Below, piece by piece: positions 12,320-24,849 of a stretch of 64,000 nt of DNA. The stretch spans positions 18,640,674 through 18,704,673 of the forward strand of contig OZ038322.1 of NCBI GenBank assembly GCA_964035795.1. Reading direction: 5' to 3'. The first letter of the stretch is position 1; each line of letters opens with the position of its first letter. This DNA is from Pterobdella sp. o SKG-2022. Taxonomy: Eukaryota > Annelida > Clitellata > Hirudinida > Piscicolidae. The position numbers and the translations under genes are program-made. Below the pieces are notes generated by a model. That model was not told the DNA's origin. It searched no databases and saw only the letters and a list, made by a program, of their open reading frames with translations.

Positions 12320-15300
12320 GTATAAAAATAAAACTGAGAGTTTGTTCATGCTTTTATCCCTTTGTTTCCGTTCTCAGTTGATAGCGGTTTCATTTAGTTT
12401 TTTTTCATTACCAATTAGTTTTGCTATTCGTTGGGAGTCATATTTTTTTGCACTATATTTACAGCTAAAACCATTAGCTTTTAGAAGACAATGGAAAAAA
12501 TTTCAGTGACAAGTATAAGTAAAGCTTTTGAAGACACTACCGAGCTTAATTGGAACATTTATCAAAAAACGGTTTTTATAGCTTCGTTTCGAAAATAATT
12601 TCAAAAACTCATGAATCAAAAAAAAAATTTAATGTAATAATATATAAATAAATTTTGAAAACATTACTCTTTTTCATTAGTTTTTAGTGAATATTGGAAA
12701 AGTACATTCATTTTGTACGTTTTGAAATCATAAACCATTATTTTCTTTAATTTATTTGATTATGTATTGGGCCAGATAAATTTTTTTGAAGCACCAATAG
12801 TATCAAATGAATATTAAAGTTTCAAAATTGAAATAAATAGAACCGTCAAATAAACTTTAGTTATTGCACGAGCCTTGGTGTATTGTGGGTTGGACGATGA
12901 CTTCTAATCGTTCTAAGTTTAGGCGTAAAACTTTTTTTAAAAAATTTTAGTTTAAGAAAAAATAAATTTTTCAATTATGAATCAATCTAAATACTAAAAC
13001 TGATTGCTATAAAACTATTTTGGTTTATTTTATAAATTTTTCAATAAATTAAACATACAAAAATCCGGATCATCTCCATATACTTTTGAATTTTCAAAAA
13101 ATTTTTTTATCGAAAATTAAAATGAACACTCAATTTTTTGGAAATGCAAAAATTTTATTGATCTCAGTTATCAAAGAAGGAGGCATATGACATTAGGGTA
13201 CTATGGAAAACATACGAACACCATGCCCGTATGAGCCATTTTGAGTAAAAAATTTTTTTTGAAAACTGTTATTCTTCTGAACTAAATTATGTTTGATTCA
13301 ATGTAAAAGTTTAACTCGGCTTGTGAAATTTTTAAACTTAAAAACTTAATTTTAAATATTAAATGTGCAAAAAAATTCTTTTGAAATAAAATTTTATTTA
13401 TTAAAACAAATAAATTCCAATGAAATTATAATGAAAACCGTGATAGTATAAGCTTGATTTTAAAAGTAGCTTTATTAACTGATGCATTAGTTCATCTGGT
13501 CAATACTAACATCTGCTCGTGTCCCATACGTCTGCTTATATTCATAAAGGTTTATATCTGATATTTTTAACTTTTGATATTAATTTGTTTCATCAATACC
13601 AAACTTTCGTTAAAGTGTTTTTGTAGAGATGATTGTTGCATATTAACATGAATAAGCCGTACCTAAAATCCTTTAGTTGATACAACTGCATTTTTCAATG
13701 AGTTCTATAAAAGGTATTCTTAACGTCAATTCAATTGAATTATTTTGCTAAGCTATTTCTAATTTTTATATTATAATGAAAAATTTTTTAAAAATTAACA
13801 CTGTTTCATTTTTAACAAGAACTCAAAATTGTCTCAAATATTTAAAAAAATCAGCAAAATTAAAAAATTTGAGTTAAAGTAAAGCAGCCAAAAATAGGGC
13901 TTAAATCAAACTTTTTTTTTTGTTTTCTTCCTGATGATGGTAGCCAATCATCAAAAAGATTAGTTTCACTAGTTTGTAAATCTTCGGATTTTTTTGAGTA
14001 TTAAACCATAGTCATCGTGTTATATCAGGTTTTTACTTATTGAATACCAAATTAGTTAGTATATCAAAAATTTCATAAACTTTAGAATGTAGTTTTATAT
14101 GCAACTAGGCAATAACGTGTGAGAAAACTCAAAATTTCATTAGAATCAAAACATGAATAACAAATAAACAAACATTAGAATATAAAGTTTCCACTGTAAA
14201 ACTACTTCGATTCTGATTATAATTTTAGAACACTGGTTAGTTCATTAACGAAATGCTTCGTATCTTAATAAACTATTTAGTATTCTGAAATTATATTTAT
14301 TTTATTGTTAGCTTTTAGAAAAAAATCATTACTTTGATTCTACATGCGATGAGTTACAAATTTTTTAACAGCATAAGTTAATTGAATTCTTTTCAGCTAA
14401 ATACCTTGGCAGTTCCAAAATGCAATTAAAAACTTGAATTGACTTTGATTTATCATGATATTTAAATAAAATATTTTTTAAAGAATTTAAATTCAATTTT
14501 TTACAAGTTTTCTACCATAACATCATAAGTAAACTTTTGTTTTTCAAGCATTTTGTCGATAAAGTCGAAATTCAAAATAATTTTAGCTTTTTTAATGGCA
14601 TTCATGTTTTTTTTCTAAATTTATAAATATTTATTTTCATGATAAAATTTTGTTTACTTTGAATTTTTATATTTCGCAGATTCTGATAAAACAGATTTGA
14701 TAATCAAACGGAGCTACATAAAAAAACGGAGAAGTAACTTTTTTGAATTATTTTTTGAAAATTATTAACAGCTAGTTTGTAATAAACAAAATAAATAATG
14801 TAAATAGATTTTTAATCTGTAGTTTCGAAGTCTTCTAAGTGGAGCTGAAATCTTTGATGAATAAGTTCTGAACATTTTTTTTTCTTTATTTTGGGAAGAT
14901 TTGCTTAGTTTTGGTTTCGTGGAAAAGTTATACGAAAAATTCATTGATGAATAGTTTTTTCAACGTTTTACAAAATTTTATATATTTTACTCATGTAACT
15001 TTTAAAAAAAATTTTAAAAATACTTTTAGTTTGCTTGAGAAGTAAATAAGACTAAATCTAAGTAAAAAATTGTTGGTTACAACCTGATCTTTAATGATTT
15101 AAAACTCAGATTTCAAAAGTTGTTTTTTTAAATCCCTTAAAAGATTCCATCCTAGTCAGTCATTTTCACGATGTATACGCTGAGCTATCGTGCAAAGGAG
15201 TACTCCGCCTTTATGACCACGACTTCAGTCTACGTGCCAGAAAGACTATTCAAGTTACACTTAATTAGTTTCAATAATTGGCTAAATTATTTCAAAATTT

Positions 15301-15520
15301 TTAGTTACTCAAAGTTTTTGTCGAAGTTTTAAATTAATTTTATAATTTGAAAAATTTGAGGTGTTTTTAAAAAATCATCATAGATATTTTACAAAAATAT
15401 ATCCTTTTCAATCAACTTATAAATGAGTTTTATCAAAAAAGTTTTCCATCTCTAACAAAAAAAAATAATATTTCATTATGTTATTACACGTTGTGAACAT
15501 GGAGTCGCACCATACCAAAC
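12320..15520. other. Noncoding AT-rich stretch
   Basis: No gene recognised. At 14242-14305 there is a copy of the dispersed repeat also seen near 50.08 kb. A patch at 15140-15240 has an A-box-like TAGCTCAGCG on the minus strand but no matching B box. Confidence 0.4.
14242..14305 (+). repeat. Dispersed repeat, copy 1
   Basis: ATTAACGAAATGCTTCGTAT, then CTTAATAAACT and ATTCTGAAATTATATTTA, aligns over ~60 nt with 50078-50140 at about 80% identity by eye. Shorter relatives of the GTTAACGAAAAGCTT block occur near 24.2 and 24.4 kb. Confidence 0.45.
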
Positions 15521-15524
15521 TTAC

Positions 15525-15699
15525 CAATTACGAAAGCTGATGGCACTCACTTGTTTATTAAACTTGAATGAGCTTATATTAGGGTTGTGTCTGCAATGAT
15601 AATACTTACAGCCATGTTCGTGAAAAACCTTATGAGAAATGTATGTTGGTGTACTATCAAAGTGCCAAAGTTTTTGACCATCAGGTTTTACAGGGTATG
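15525..15699 (-). CDS. Probable internal exon of an unidentified minus-strand gene
   Basis: The exon is bounded by a TTTTATAG acceptor and a G|GTAAGT donor and is open throughout. It reads YPVKPDGQKLWHFDSTPTYI, then SHKVFHEHGCKYYHCRHNP, then FKFNKQVSAISFRNW. The codons are markedly less AT-rich than the surroundings. The Cys/His cluster HEHGCKYYHCRH could bind metal, but I do not recognise the family. It begins with two bases of a split codon and ends with two. No neighbouring exon was found within several kb. Confidence 0.5.
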
Positions 15700-15709
15700 C
15701 TATAAAAAT

Positions 15710-17210
15710 ATAACAACTGAGAAATAAGACAAGTAATTTTTTTTCTATTGAAATGAAATGTCTGAAAATGAGACTTGATGTAAATCAATAACTAGAAACA
15801 TAAGTGATATTAAACTGTGTTTCAATGTGATCGATTAAGTTTGATAAATAGCTTGATTAATCATCGTTGCTGATCACCAAAAATATAAATGGAAAATACT
15901 CAACCTGATAAATATGAAATCTAAATAACTAGTTTTTTGAAACTGAGAAAAAAAAGATTTTAAAATAGCAAGATCTATAAAAATAAAGAAGTTAAGAACA
16001 AAGACATGAACGCTTCATGAAATAATGACATCTGTCTCTTTCAAGTCGTTTCTATAAATTAAGAATTCACTTTGAAACCACCTTCACCATTTATTCTTAT
16101 TTATTTTGTTTTATTTTTGTTCCATTATCATATAATTTTTATTTTTTGCATTCATTCAATCCCCCTCATTTTCTTCGATTTTTATTATTTGATGTATTTT
16201 TAATTTGATTTATTTGTAAAAAAGTAAAACCAAATTTTTTGTGCTGATCAGAAAACGGCGAAAAATCACCTCTTTTATCATTCAAAAATCTTGCATTCCA
16301 TGGTTTTATGAAGAATAATAATACAAACATTTTTGGTCATTTCAAATTTGTATAATGGGCATGGTTTTCAAAAATAACTGTAAAGTTGTTTTTTTTTAAA
16401 TTAACAAAAATTTAAACTTGATGTCTGAGTTGATACATTAGAATAATGAATTATGACAAAGTTGAATTTGTTAAAAATTTAAGTTAAAGAAAAAAAGTAT
16501 CAAAATATTGCTTCTTTTTGTGAAGTTATTTTTGAAAAAAATTAACAACTGATTGATACATGATGTCTCTGACGAAATATAATGAGTATAGCTTAAGTAA
16601 ATGAGATTCAAAGCTATTTTGTGCTTTTTTTTGTATACCATTCATATTATATTTCATTAAGAAAATAACAAACCTTATAAATTTTGATACTGCTTTCATA
16701 CAAAATTAAATAACTTTGTCTTGAATGAAAATTGAAAACCAAAAGTAAAACTAGTTTTTAAGTTTTTCCAATTAAACTTCCAAAAGGTTTGGATAATTAA
16801 ATATTAAATATTTATTTTTAGAAGTTTATCTATTGTTTTAAAAAACTTTAAGTTCTAAAATCTACTACTTTATAAATTGAATAATATAGGATAATATCTA
16901 TAACAAAGTTGAAATCAAAGCTCTAAATATTTCGTTATCATAGTTACATTTCATTGCATGGGAGTCTAGAGATCAATGAAGATTGAATGACCGAACGTGG
17001 GTGGCTTCATGATAAAATTAAGGAGCCTTATACACGTAACACAATCTTGTCGTCGAGAAAAGACTAATGAGAATTTCAAAATTTTATTTAAAATGAAGTT
17101 TTGATTGAAAAAGATAGTTTTAGTTGTAATGTGTCAAATCCGTATTTATAAAATAAGAATATAAAAAAAATGATATTGTTTAGCAAATGTTTTACTTAAC
17201 CTTCGTTTGA
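15710..17210. other. Noncoding AT-rich stretch
   Basis: No gene seen. A less AT-rich patch at 16945-17065 has a short open frame (MTERGWLHDKIKEPYTRN) without splice support. Confidence 0.4.
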
Positions 17211-17216
17211 TTTCAG

Positions 17217-17336
17217 TTGATTTCTGCAAAACAAATGCACCAAACACTGAATTTGCGGGAATTTAAGCAGAAAATAAGCATTCCTTCCCAGTACGAAGAA
17301 CATCTTTTGCTCCCACTTTTTGACATCTCAAAAAAG
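17217..17336 (+). CDS. Possible exon of an unidentified gene
   Basis: The stretch follows TTTGATTTCAG, a good acceptor, and is open for 40 codons up to AAAAAAG|GTTCAT, a weak donor. It reads LISAKQMHQTLNLREFKQKI, then SIPSQYEEHLLLPLFDISKK. Composition is coding-like, whereas the frame beyond the donor turns Phe-rich like intron sequence. The family is unknown and no partner exon is identified. Confidence 0.35.
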
Positions 17337-17469
17337 GTTCATCTTTTTCAATTCTTTTTTCAGTTTGTGCATTTGATGTTTCTAACTCAATTCGTTACAT
17401 TACGCGAAAAAACAACTCCTCAAAAATGTAATCTTTACTTTTTGAAAAAAAGATTTCAAATGTAGGTCA

Positions 17470-20400
17470 CCAAAAAAAGTTAAACCTTGCTTTTTTTCAC
17501 TTTTTCTGAAACTTTTTTCAAACTTTCAAATGATATGTGTCTTAATCAGCCACCAAAAATTGGCCGTGCGGCTTATCAACTGTACCATTATTGCGGATTT
17601 TAATAATAATAGCTGTTTTACGTCTTAAAACATTCACTATTTTTCTAGGTTTTAAAGACATCTTTATTTTGATAAATATCAAACGAAGAAAGTAAAAACG
17701 CTTTCAATATCATTCAGAACTTTGGGGTTTCAGAGATTATTGATTGAAAAAAGTTAACTACTATTGAAACTAATTATAACCATAACTTTTATGGTATGAT
17801 TGAATTTATTGTAAGTTCCATTTTCAACCGATTCTTCGTGTAAATGTTTCATTTTTGAATTTAAAATTCAAAAAAAGAAAATATTACAAATAAATTAATT
17901 AAACTTTTTGAGGTTTATTGGCTAAATAGTATAAGTCCAAGTAAATGGATAAAAAAAACGCGTTTCGAATTAACTTTTAAAAATTTAATACTTTCAAATC
18001 CCTACAGGATTTTTCCATAGTTTTTGTTTCCATGTTTACATAAGCTTTTGTGACAGTATTTCCAGTTTTTAATATGAAAATGAAGTTTTTGCAATTGGTT
18101 TTCAATTTAAAATATAATGTTACAAACTAAAAGTATATTTTTTAAATTCTTCAACCATCCATTAAGATGTTATTTTCTTAATGGATTTTACATCATTCGT
18201 TGTTGTTTGAAAATATTAATTAATTTTTTCAGATACATTGGTTTCTGTGCTATAATAGCGACGAAAAAACGTGAGTTTTGAAATTAAACATGTCGAATAT
18301 TTTTATAATCCTACATTGTATTGAGAAAAAAAAAACTTAGTTGCACTACCACTTTGAGCTGCGGGTTTTTTAAACATATTTTATAACTACGTTTTCTCAT
18401 TTTTTTATAGCATTTTTCATTCTATTTTTTTGATGTTCATATGAATCTCTTAGCCTTCTAAATTATTACGCAGCAAATAAAATTTCATTTGAAGCTAGAA
18501 ATAAGGTTTTTTTGAAGCTGGATTTTCTTAAATGAAGATTTTAGTTATAAAATTTTGAATACTTTTTTAGCGAATGGCAAAAAGCGATTGAAAAAATGGT
18601 TAGTTTCTATTTTCAGGCAAATTTTCATATAATTTTTCAAAAATAAATTTCACTTTAAATTTTTTAATTAAATACATATCAAATTATATATGAAACACAC
18701 ATTTCTTCTCTCTGCTATTCAGGAAATAGGATAAAACGCCAAAAAAGTGGAATGAGGATGGTATACTGAGGTAAAAGTCAAATTTAGTGTCAAGGATTAA
18801 AATTTCATCAAAAGATGGTTTAAATGTCTCTGAACAGTTTCAAACTCACAGTTGTATTACAAAATTTTTAGTAAAATGTTGAAACTTTTCAAGTAATTTA
18901 AGAGTATTAATGAGTTTTATTGTGTGTTAAATTGAAACCACTCAAGTTATTCAACCATTTTCGAGAAATACAAAGCTTTTCAATTTATTAAAGTAAGAAG
19001 TTATGGAGAAACTAAATTTTAAAATTAATAATTTTCAATTTTTATATTTATTTTTTTCGTCTATAATCACCCACGTTTGACAAAAAAAGTTTCAAAATTA
19101 TCTTAATGAGAACCTGCCTTTCCAAATTGAAAAATGACATAAAATGTACTTTTATTATTAGAATCGCTAGCCAACATACTTGGCTCGAACATTTTTGTTA
19201 GCTAAGTGACTTTCACATTACTCATCCTATTATTGTACATAACTCATATCGTTCGGTATCACTACTTTAGTTTATTTAATTTTCAAAACGATAGTATTAA
19301 ATGTTTGAAGTATGTAAAGCTTCGTAGAGTTTTACGAAATGCTTTTGGAATATTGAATATTTTTTAATACATACCTTAGTAAGACCTATTTTTTAATCAA
19401 TAGTATATTTTAAAACTATGTTTTATCTTTCAAAAAAATTTATTATTTAAAAACATACTTGAAATTTTTTTTTTAATTTTCGACTTAAGTTCATTTTTCA
19501 TACTAAAAGTTTACTTTTAAACGTTTCTAATTATTTAAATATAAGCATTATTCAAGTCGAATTTTCAACCAATCATTTCTTGGCATAATCCACTTTTAAA
19601 AATTTTATAATTTTTCCGATTATTTCTTAAAAAACAAGAGTTGATGTCACACTGTGTTGAACCAAATAAAATAGTCTTGTTTCCAATTTTTTTCACATCC
19701 ACCTTGTTTAAAAATATGCAAAGCTAACAAAACCCCATTAATCTAAGACTATCATAATTCAAAGCCACACCCAAATTCAGAAATATCTTTCCTAACAATT
19801 ACTATTCATGAATTTGTTTTTCCCGGTGTTTGCAAGAGTAATTAAGTATACCTTAACAAATCAAGTGAAAATGAGCAAGGGTATCAAGTGCCTAGAAATC
19901 ATACACACACACAAACACGTCATTCAATGTTAGCAATAATCAAGCTATATATAAGATTCATGAAAATAATTAATCAGATAGCTCAAGTTTTCAAGCAAAT
20001 TTTCAACATATACGGTTTTTAGTACTTTTTCTAAATATAATTTTTTTTTTTTTTAAATATAAAATTTTTTAAACTTCTGTAAGAGGAAACAGATCAATAG
20101 CAACCTCGAATAATCCTTTTCATTATTAAGGCATAATCACGCAGAAGGTATTTCGTTCATACCCAATGAAAGTTTATATTTTGAAAAATGCTTCATTTCT
20201 GTCCATTAACTCATACTCATTCTGTTTTAATATATCAAATAGGATATGATATATACAAAAAATAATGAAATATATGGAAAAAAATTAGCTTCCAAATCTC
20301 TCAACTTTTATATATTTTACCCATCAAAAAAAAATGTGCCAGAATTCTTAAGTATTGTTTGACCTTTAGATTTCACTCGATTATTTTCATACTTCATATT

Positions 20401-22140
20401 TCATATCACTTGTGTAGCAAAACATTGGAAAGAGAGCGGACACAATTTTCAGCTTCGAAGATCCAGACATGTAACATGAAATTTTTCCAGGTTTGGTCGA
20501 AATGGCAGGAACTCATACTTTGAAACTTTTTAAAAAAATAAATAATTTTTCAAAAACTATGTAATTGAAGTTTTTGCTGGAATTATCTTGGAAATTATGC
20601 AAATATTTAATATATACAAAGTTTGCAAAGGGGTTTTAACTTTGCAATCAAGGAAGTTTTTGGTGAGTTGACAACACTCGTAGAGTCAAATGTTTTTTGT
20701 GACTAGAAAGAAGATCAAGCAAGATAATTGATCACTGTTATGCAGAAGTTCCAAATTAATCATTGTTATTTTTAGAAAAACTTAAAAAAAAACAGATTTG
20801 TTGCTAACAAGCAGTGAAATGTGTTGATATAGTACAAGCTTCTATCCATATTTTTATATGAGTGTGGCTTAAGATTTTGCACATTTATCTGCAACTCTCT
20901 CGATTTAAAAACTTGAATAAAAATTTTTTTAGGATAAAGCTCAGAGCTTTGAAGTATCAACTGCTCAAACAATGCATGTTGAATGAGTTAAAAAAAAAAA
21001 AAATCACAGCTATTTTCAAAAAATAAGAAAATAGTTCAACAATTGACCACATATTCATGATGAAGTTAAAAAATGTAAGAACACTACAATAAACAATTTT
21101 GAACATTATATGCATTCTTTGGCGAGAACAATGAACAAAGTTGGAAAGGATTTTCATAACTTTTTCATAACATAAAGTGAAAACTAAGAGTTGCAAAAAA
21201 CAGCTTTTAAAGAGGAAAAAATAGAGTTAAAAATTAATTATCAAAAACACGTTAGATTTTTCATAAAAAATAGAAACATCATTTGAATTTTATCTTCAGA
21301 AAACAATGAATTTGAAACTAAAACACACTACTTCACTAGAAAGCTTGGTAAAGAAGGAGCGGATGTTAGCATAAAATATCACAAATTTTCAAAGTTGAGG
21401 GTCTCTGAGTTGTAGAATATTTTAAAAACTTCATTAGTTTTACTGGCATTACTGTTAATTTAATTTGTTCTTTTTTGAGTTTTTAAAATAACTTCTGTTT
21501 CGAGTTGTTTGATATAGAAATTGGCGATTTTTTCACTTTTGTCAATTTAATTTCGTCTTTTTCATTTATTAAATAAATTTTGCTTTCAGCTTTTTCAAAA
21601 AATTTTGATTGGGGGTTTTTCTACTTCAAAATCCCATTGCAAGTTTTCATATGGTTAGGCAGTCATGAAAAGGTCGACAGAGAAGAGATATCAGTTAATA
21701 GAAAAAAAAATCAAAAGAATAAAATTTTTAAAAATTTCAAATTATAAAGTTTTAAAAATTTAATACCACCATAAATTATAAGATATTGATAAAAAGAATG
21801 TTTCTTCAATAAATCCCTTTTTAAATCCGTTTAAATAAAAACTAACAAAATTACTGAATTATATTCAACTTTTGGAGAAAAATGGATAATAAAATTTTGA
21901 AGTTAAAATAATCAAAAACTATAAAAAACTGAAACTTTTATCGTTTCTAGCAGCAGCTTCTATTACTCATATACTTCATAATTAAATTGAAATATGGTCT
22001 TTAAAAGACAATTCTGCAGAAATTGCCAAAATGTTTTCAGCATTGGTAACAGCTTTACATTAAAAAAACATACAGTTCAAAAATGGTGAAAAAAAGAAAA
22101 AATTTGATAAGTTAAAAAATAAAATTTTTTCATCAAAAAA
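17470..22140. other. Noncoding AT-rich stretch
   Basis: Nothing supportable was seen on either strand. Open frames here are short and Phe/Lys-rich, as expected from A/T runs. Confidence 0.45.
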
Positions 22141-22144
22141 TATA

Positions 22145-22569
22145 TGTTTGGGAAATAAGGAACGGAGTTCAACAGATTCAAAAATTCGATTCAAATTCGC
22201 ATTTTTTGCAGCTCCAATGCAGCTTGTCACGCTACAAACAAAACCCTTTTGTAACATCTGTTCAACATTATAAACTACGACCAAAACTTTTTAAAAAACA
22301 AACTTCTAAAAGTGGTTACTGACGGATAAGTGTTGAGCACAGAGACGAGCGGCATGAAAATGCAGAAAATTCAGATGCTGGCACTACATTTGTCATTTTT
22401 CAAAGTGAGAAAACCAAAAAAATTATTAAAAACTGATAAGGTTCTGATCATGTGTGCTCATGGAGAGGCCGAAAAGTTCATGCGAGTGAAAATTGGATCA
22501 CTTGGAGGAGGCAAAGCCGTGGTTGATGGTTTTTCAAATGACGCACTCAAGATACTGAAACAAAAATAA
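22145..22569 (+). other. Coding-like region, unassigned
   Basis: Two nearby plus-strand open stretches have less AT-rich composition. One near 22170-22255 includes RFKFAFFAAPMQLVTLQTK. The other, ending in a stop at 22569, contains KVLIMCAHGEAEKFMRVKI, then GSLGGGKAVVDGFSNDALK. A stop separates them. It could be a degraded retroelement or host gene; I do not recognise the family. Confidence 0.3.
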
Positions 22570-22574
22570 TCTAG

Positions 22575-23380
22575 TCAACCAGCTTCAAAAATAGACCAGA
22601 AAGGCATAGGGACGTACAAAAGAAAGCAGTGAACTATTTTTGGCCGTAGTCTTTACAAGGTTATTATTTTCAAAAAACCTTTATCAAATTAGTTTGTCGT
22701 TTGATGCTGATAATAAAATCTTGAGGTTGTTTAGATAAACTATGAATGTAAATAAAGAAAGCATAAAAAAATATTACAAAAACGACTAATTACATAATTT
22801 TCAACAAAAATTTGTATAAAACATCTCTATTTTATCGAAAAGACGCTCAAAAAATAAGGAAACCAGCATGAAACTGGAAAGAACGTAAAAAAAAAGCAAA
22901 AAATAGAAGTTAAAAACATGTATCAGAATTATCGTTTGCGCCCTCTTATTAAGTATTAATCATAATTAATAGGACTATAAAGGAGAAAACACTGTTCAAA
23001 GTTTTTTATTGAAGTTACAAGACCATACGTAAAATGAACTTTAACTATTAATTGCACCTTCTATAAAAAAAGTTGAAACCTTATTTATACAATTAATAAG
23101 GCTTTGAAAACGATAATATTGAGGTTTCATTGTTTCAATTTTCTTTATTTTTTCAATTTTTTATATTGTTTTTCAAAATAAAAATTGAATAAATAAGAAA
23201 AATCATCATCATTACATCGAGTGATTTCACCGGCTAAAATGAAAAGAATGAAAAATAATAGTGGGTTTTCATTGAAAAAGTTATTCTTATAAAAAATGAA
23301 TTTTAAAAACATTCAAAATTAAACCTTTGTATCAATATCCATATTACAAGGAATGCATTTATATTTAGAAAAACGTATAG
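22575..23380. other. Noncoding AT-rich stretch
   Basis: I see nothing in it beyond A/T-rich sequence. Confidence 0.4.
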
Positions 23381-23387
23381 CCTACAG

Positions 23388-23492
23388 AAGCAAGTCAAGG
23401 CAATTAAAAAGCTTTATATATAAGCACGCGCAAATGGTTGCTCCTGGAAAACTTGGAAAATTTTCAACTTATTTTGTTCCAAATGTTGGATG
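23388..23492 (+). CDS. Possible internal exon of an unidentified gene
   Basis: Bounded by CCTACAG acceptor and G|GTGAGA donor. The frame reads SKSRQLKSFIYKHAQMVAPG, then KLGKFSTYFVPNVGW. It is 105 nt, entering with one base and leaving with two. Composition stands out from the flanks. Family unknown. Confidence 0.35.
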
Positions 23493-23499
23493 GTGAGAA

Positions 23500-24225
23500 C
23501 GTTCCAAATAGGATAGATGTACACAAGTAATAGTGAGATTTTTTTTAACAGTTCAAGTTAATTAAATTACATCAGAAAAAAACTTTTTAGTCTGAAACTG
23601 TTTTTAAAATTAAAAAAAAACACGTTTCTGTTTTCAATAGTGGTAAATTCTGAAAATAATTTATATGAATACAAAAAACATGAATCTGACAAAATAAATA
23701 AAGTTTTTAGACTTTCTGATACATTTATAAAACACTCCATCTTTTGGGTAAAACCATTTTTATGATAAATTCAATTTTTATTGAAACAGATACATTCAAT
23801 CATCGGATTCACACCTGTTATTTTAAATCGAATTATAATTGTTTTAAGCAAAAAAAATTTTTATCAAAGATTTGTTCTTTTGATTCAAGTCAATTTTTAT
23901 CAATTTGCAAACAATTAAAAGTACATTATCCTATTTATATGTAGCAATTTGTGTCATTTTCATTGTAAAATAACTGAAACACTTCAGTATTCGTTTGCAT
24001 CAACCTTTTTCTAGCCTGTGATTGAAGTTTGAAATTGATCTTTGAATTTTGATGAGTCGGTTGGGGATTCCAGTAGTTTCAAGATATTTTCAAGAAAAAT
24101 GAGTTGGTAAATTTTACGAAACTCTTAATATTAATATAACAACTGAACATTTATTATCTACATTTCGTTAAAAAGTATGAAGCTTTTCTTGGAACTGTTA
24201 CTTTGTTAACAAAAAGCTTATTAAT
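23500..24225. other. Noncoding AT-rich stretch
   Basis: No gene seen. An open frame at 23744-23944 is low-complexity and has no splice support. Confidence 0.35.
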
Positions 24226-24343
24226 ATTCTTTAATGTAATTTAATGTAATGTAATGCGGTATTTGTAAAGCGCTTTTCCTTATAGAGCAAATCGTAACTT
24301 CAGATAATTAGTCAATTCTCAACCATTGAGCATAGAGACCGAC
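24226..24343 (-). mobile_element. tRNA-derived SINE with internal deletion
   Basis: On the minus strand a GTCGG start and a degraded tRNA head are followed by an abrupt jump to the 3' end (CTATAAGGAAAAGCGCTTTA, then CAAATACCGC). It closes with tandem ATTAC-type units (CATTACATTACATTAAATTA), the clearest view of the family's tail. Confidence 0.8.
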
Positions 24344-24358
24344 CAAAGTAAATACTGC

Positions 24359-24465
24359 AAATTATTGGAACACAAAAGGAAGTTTTATTAAGTACAAAGA
24401 TAATGTTACTTTGTTAACGAAAAGCTTTTTACTTAATAAAATTTTCTTTTGTGTTCTAATAATTT
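24359..24465. repeat. 41-bp inverted repeat with 25-nt loop
   Basis: Arms 24359-24399 and 24425-24465 are reverse complements with only a few mismatches (left arm includes GGAACACAAAAGGAAG, right arm TTTTCTTTTGTGTTC). The loop holds GTTACTTTGTTAACGAAAAG, a block also present at 24197-24216. This is a MITE-like or foldback structure between two SINE copies. Confidence 0.65.
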
Positions 24466-24704
24466 TCAGTGAAAAGCTTATTAGCTATAAAACATATTTC
24501 TTATATATCATAGCAAATTATGTATTAAATCTGAATAAATTTTAATTATTTTATACACTTTATTTAAGTGGCTTCTTTCACTTTTTCACTATGAAATTTT
24601 CAATTTCGACGACTTTGAAGATTAATAGTTTTGTCGCATTTCTTTTATTTTATACACACAAAAATTTCAAATTTTGCAAAAAGTAAAAAATTTTTTTTTG
24701 TGGG

Positions 24705-24845
24705 CTCTCCATAAAGTTCAAAGCACTTGCTACAAATTTAATGTAGCGAAAACCCAGTGCCAAGCAGGTGCTAGTTTATGGCCGACATGGGATTGTACCA
24801 TCACTTTAGATAATCAGTCTAATGCTCTATTAAATAAGCTATAGA
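24705..24845 (-). mobile_element. tRNA-derived SINE, diverged
   Basis: Minus strand: a degraded tRNA head (TAGAGCATTAGACTGATTAT and a weakened B box), then the family body (CACCTGCTTGGCACTGGG, TTAAATTTGTAGCAAGTGCT). The 3' hairpin and ATTAC tail are lost. Confidence 0.75.
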
Positions 24846-24849
24846 AGCT

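Noticed and set aside
15170..15240. tRNA-like A box on the minus strand (GATAGCTCAGCG)
   Set aside because: No B box, no acceptor-stem pairing and no SINE body follows.
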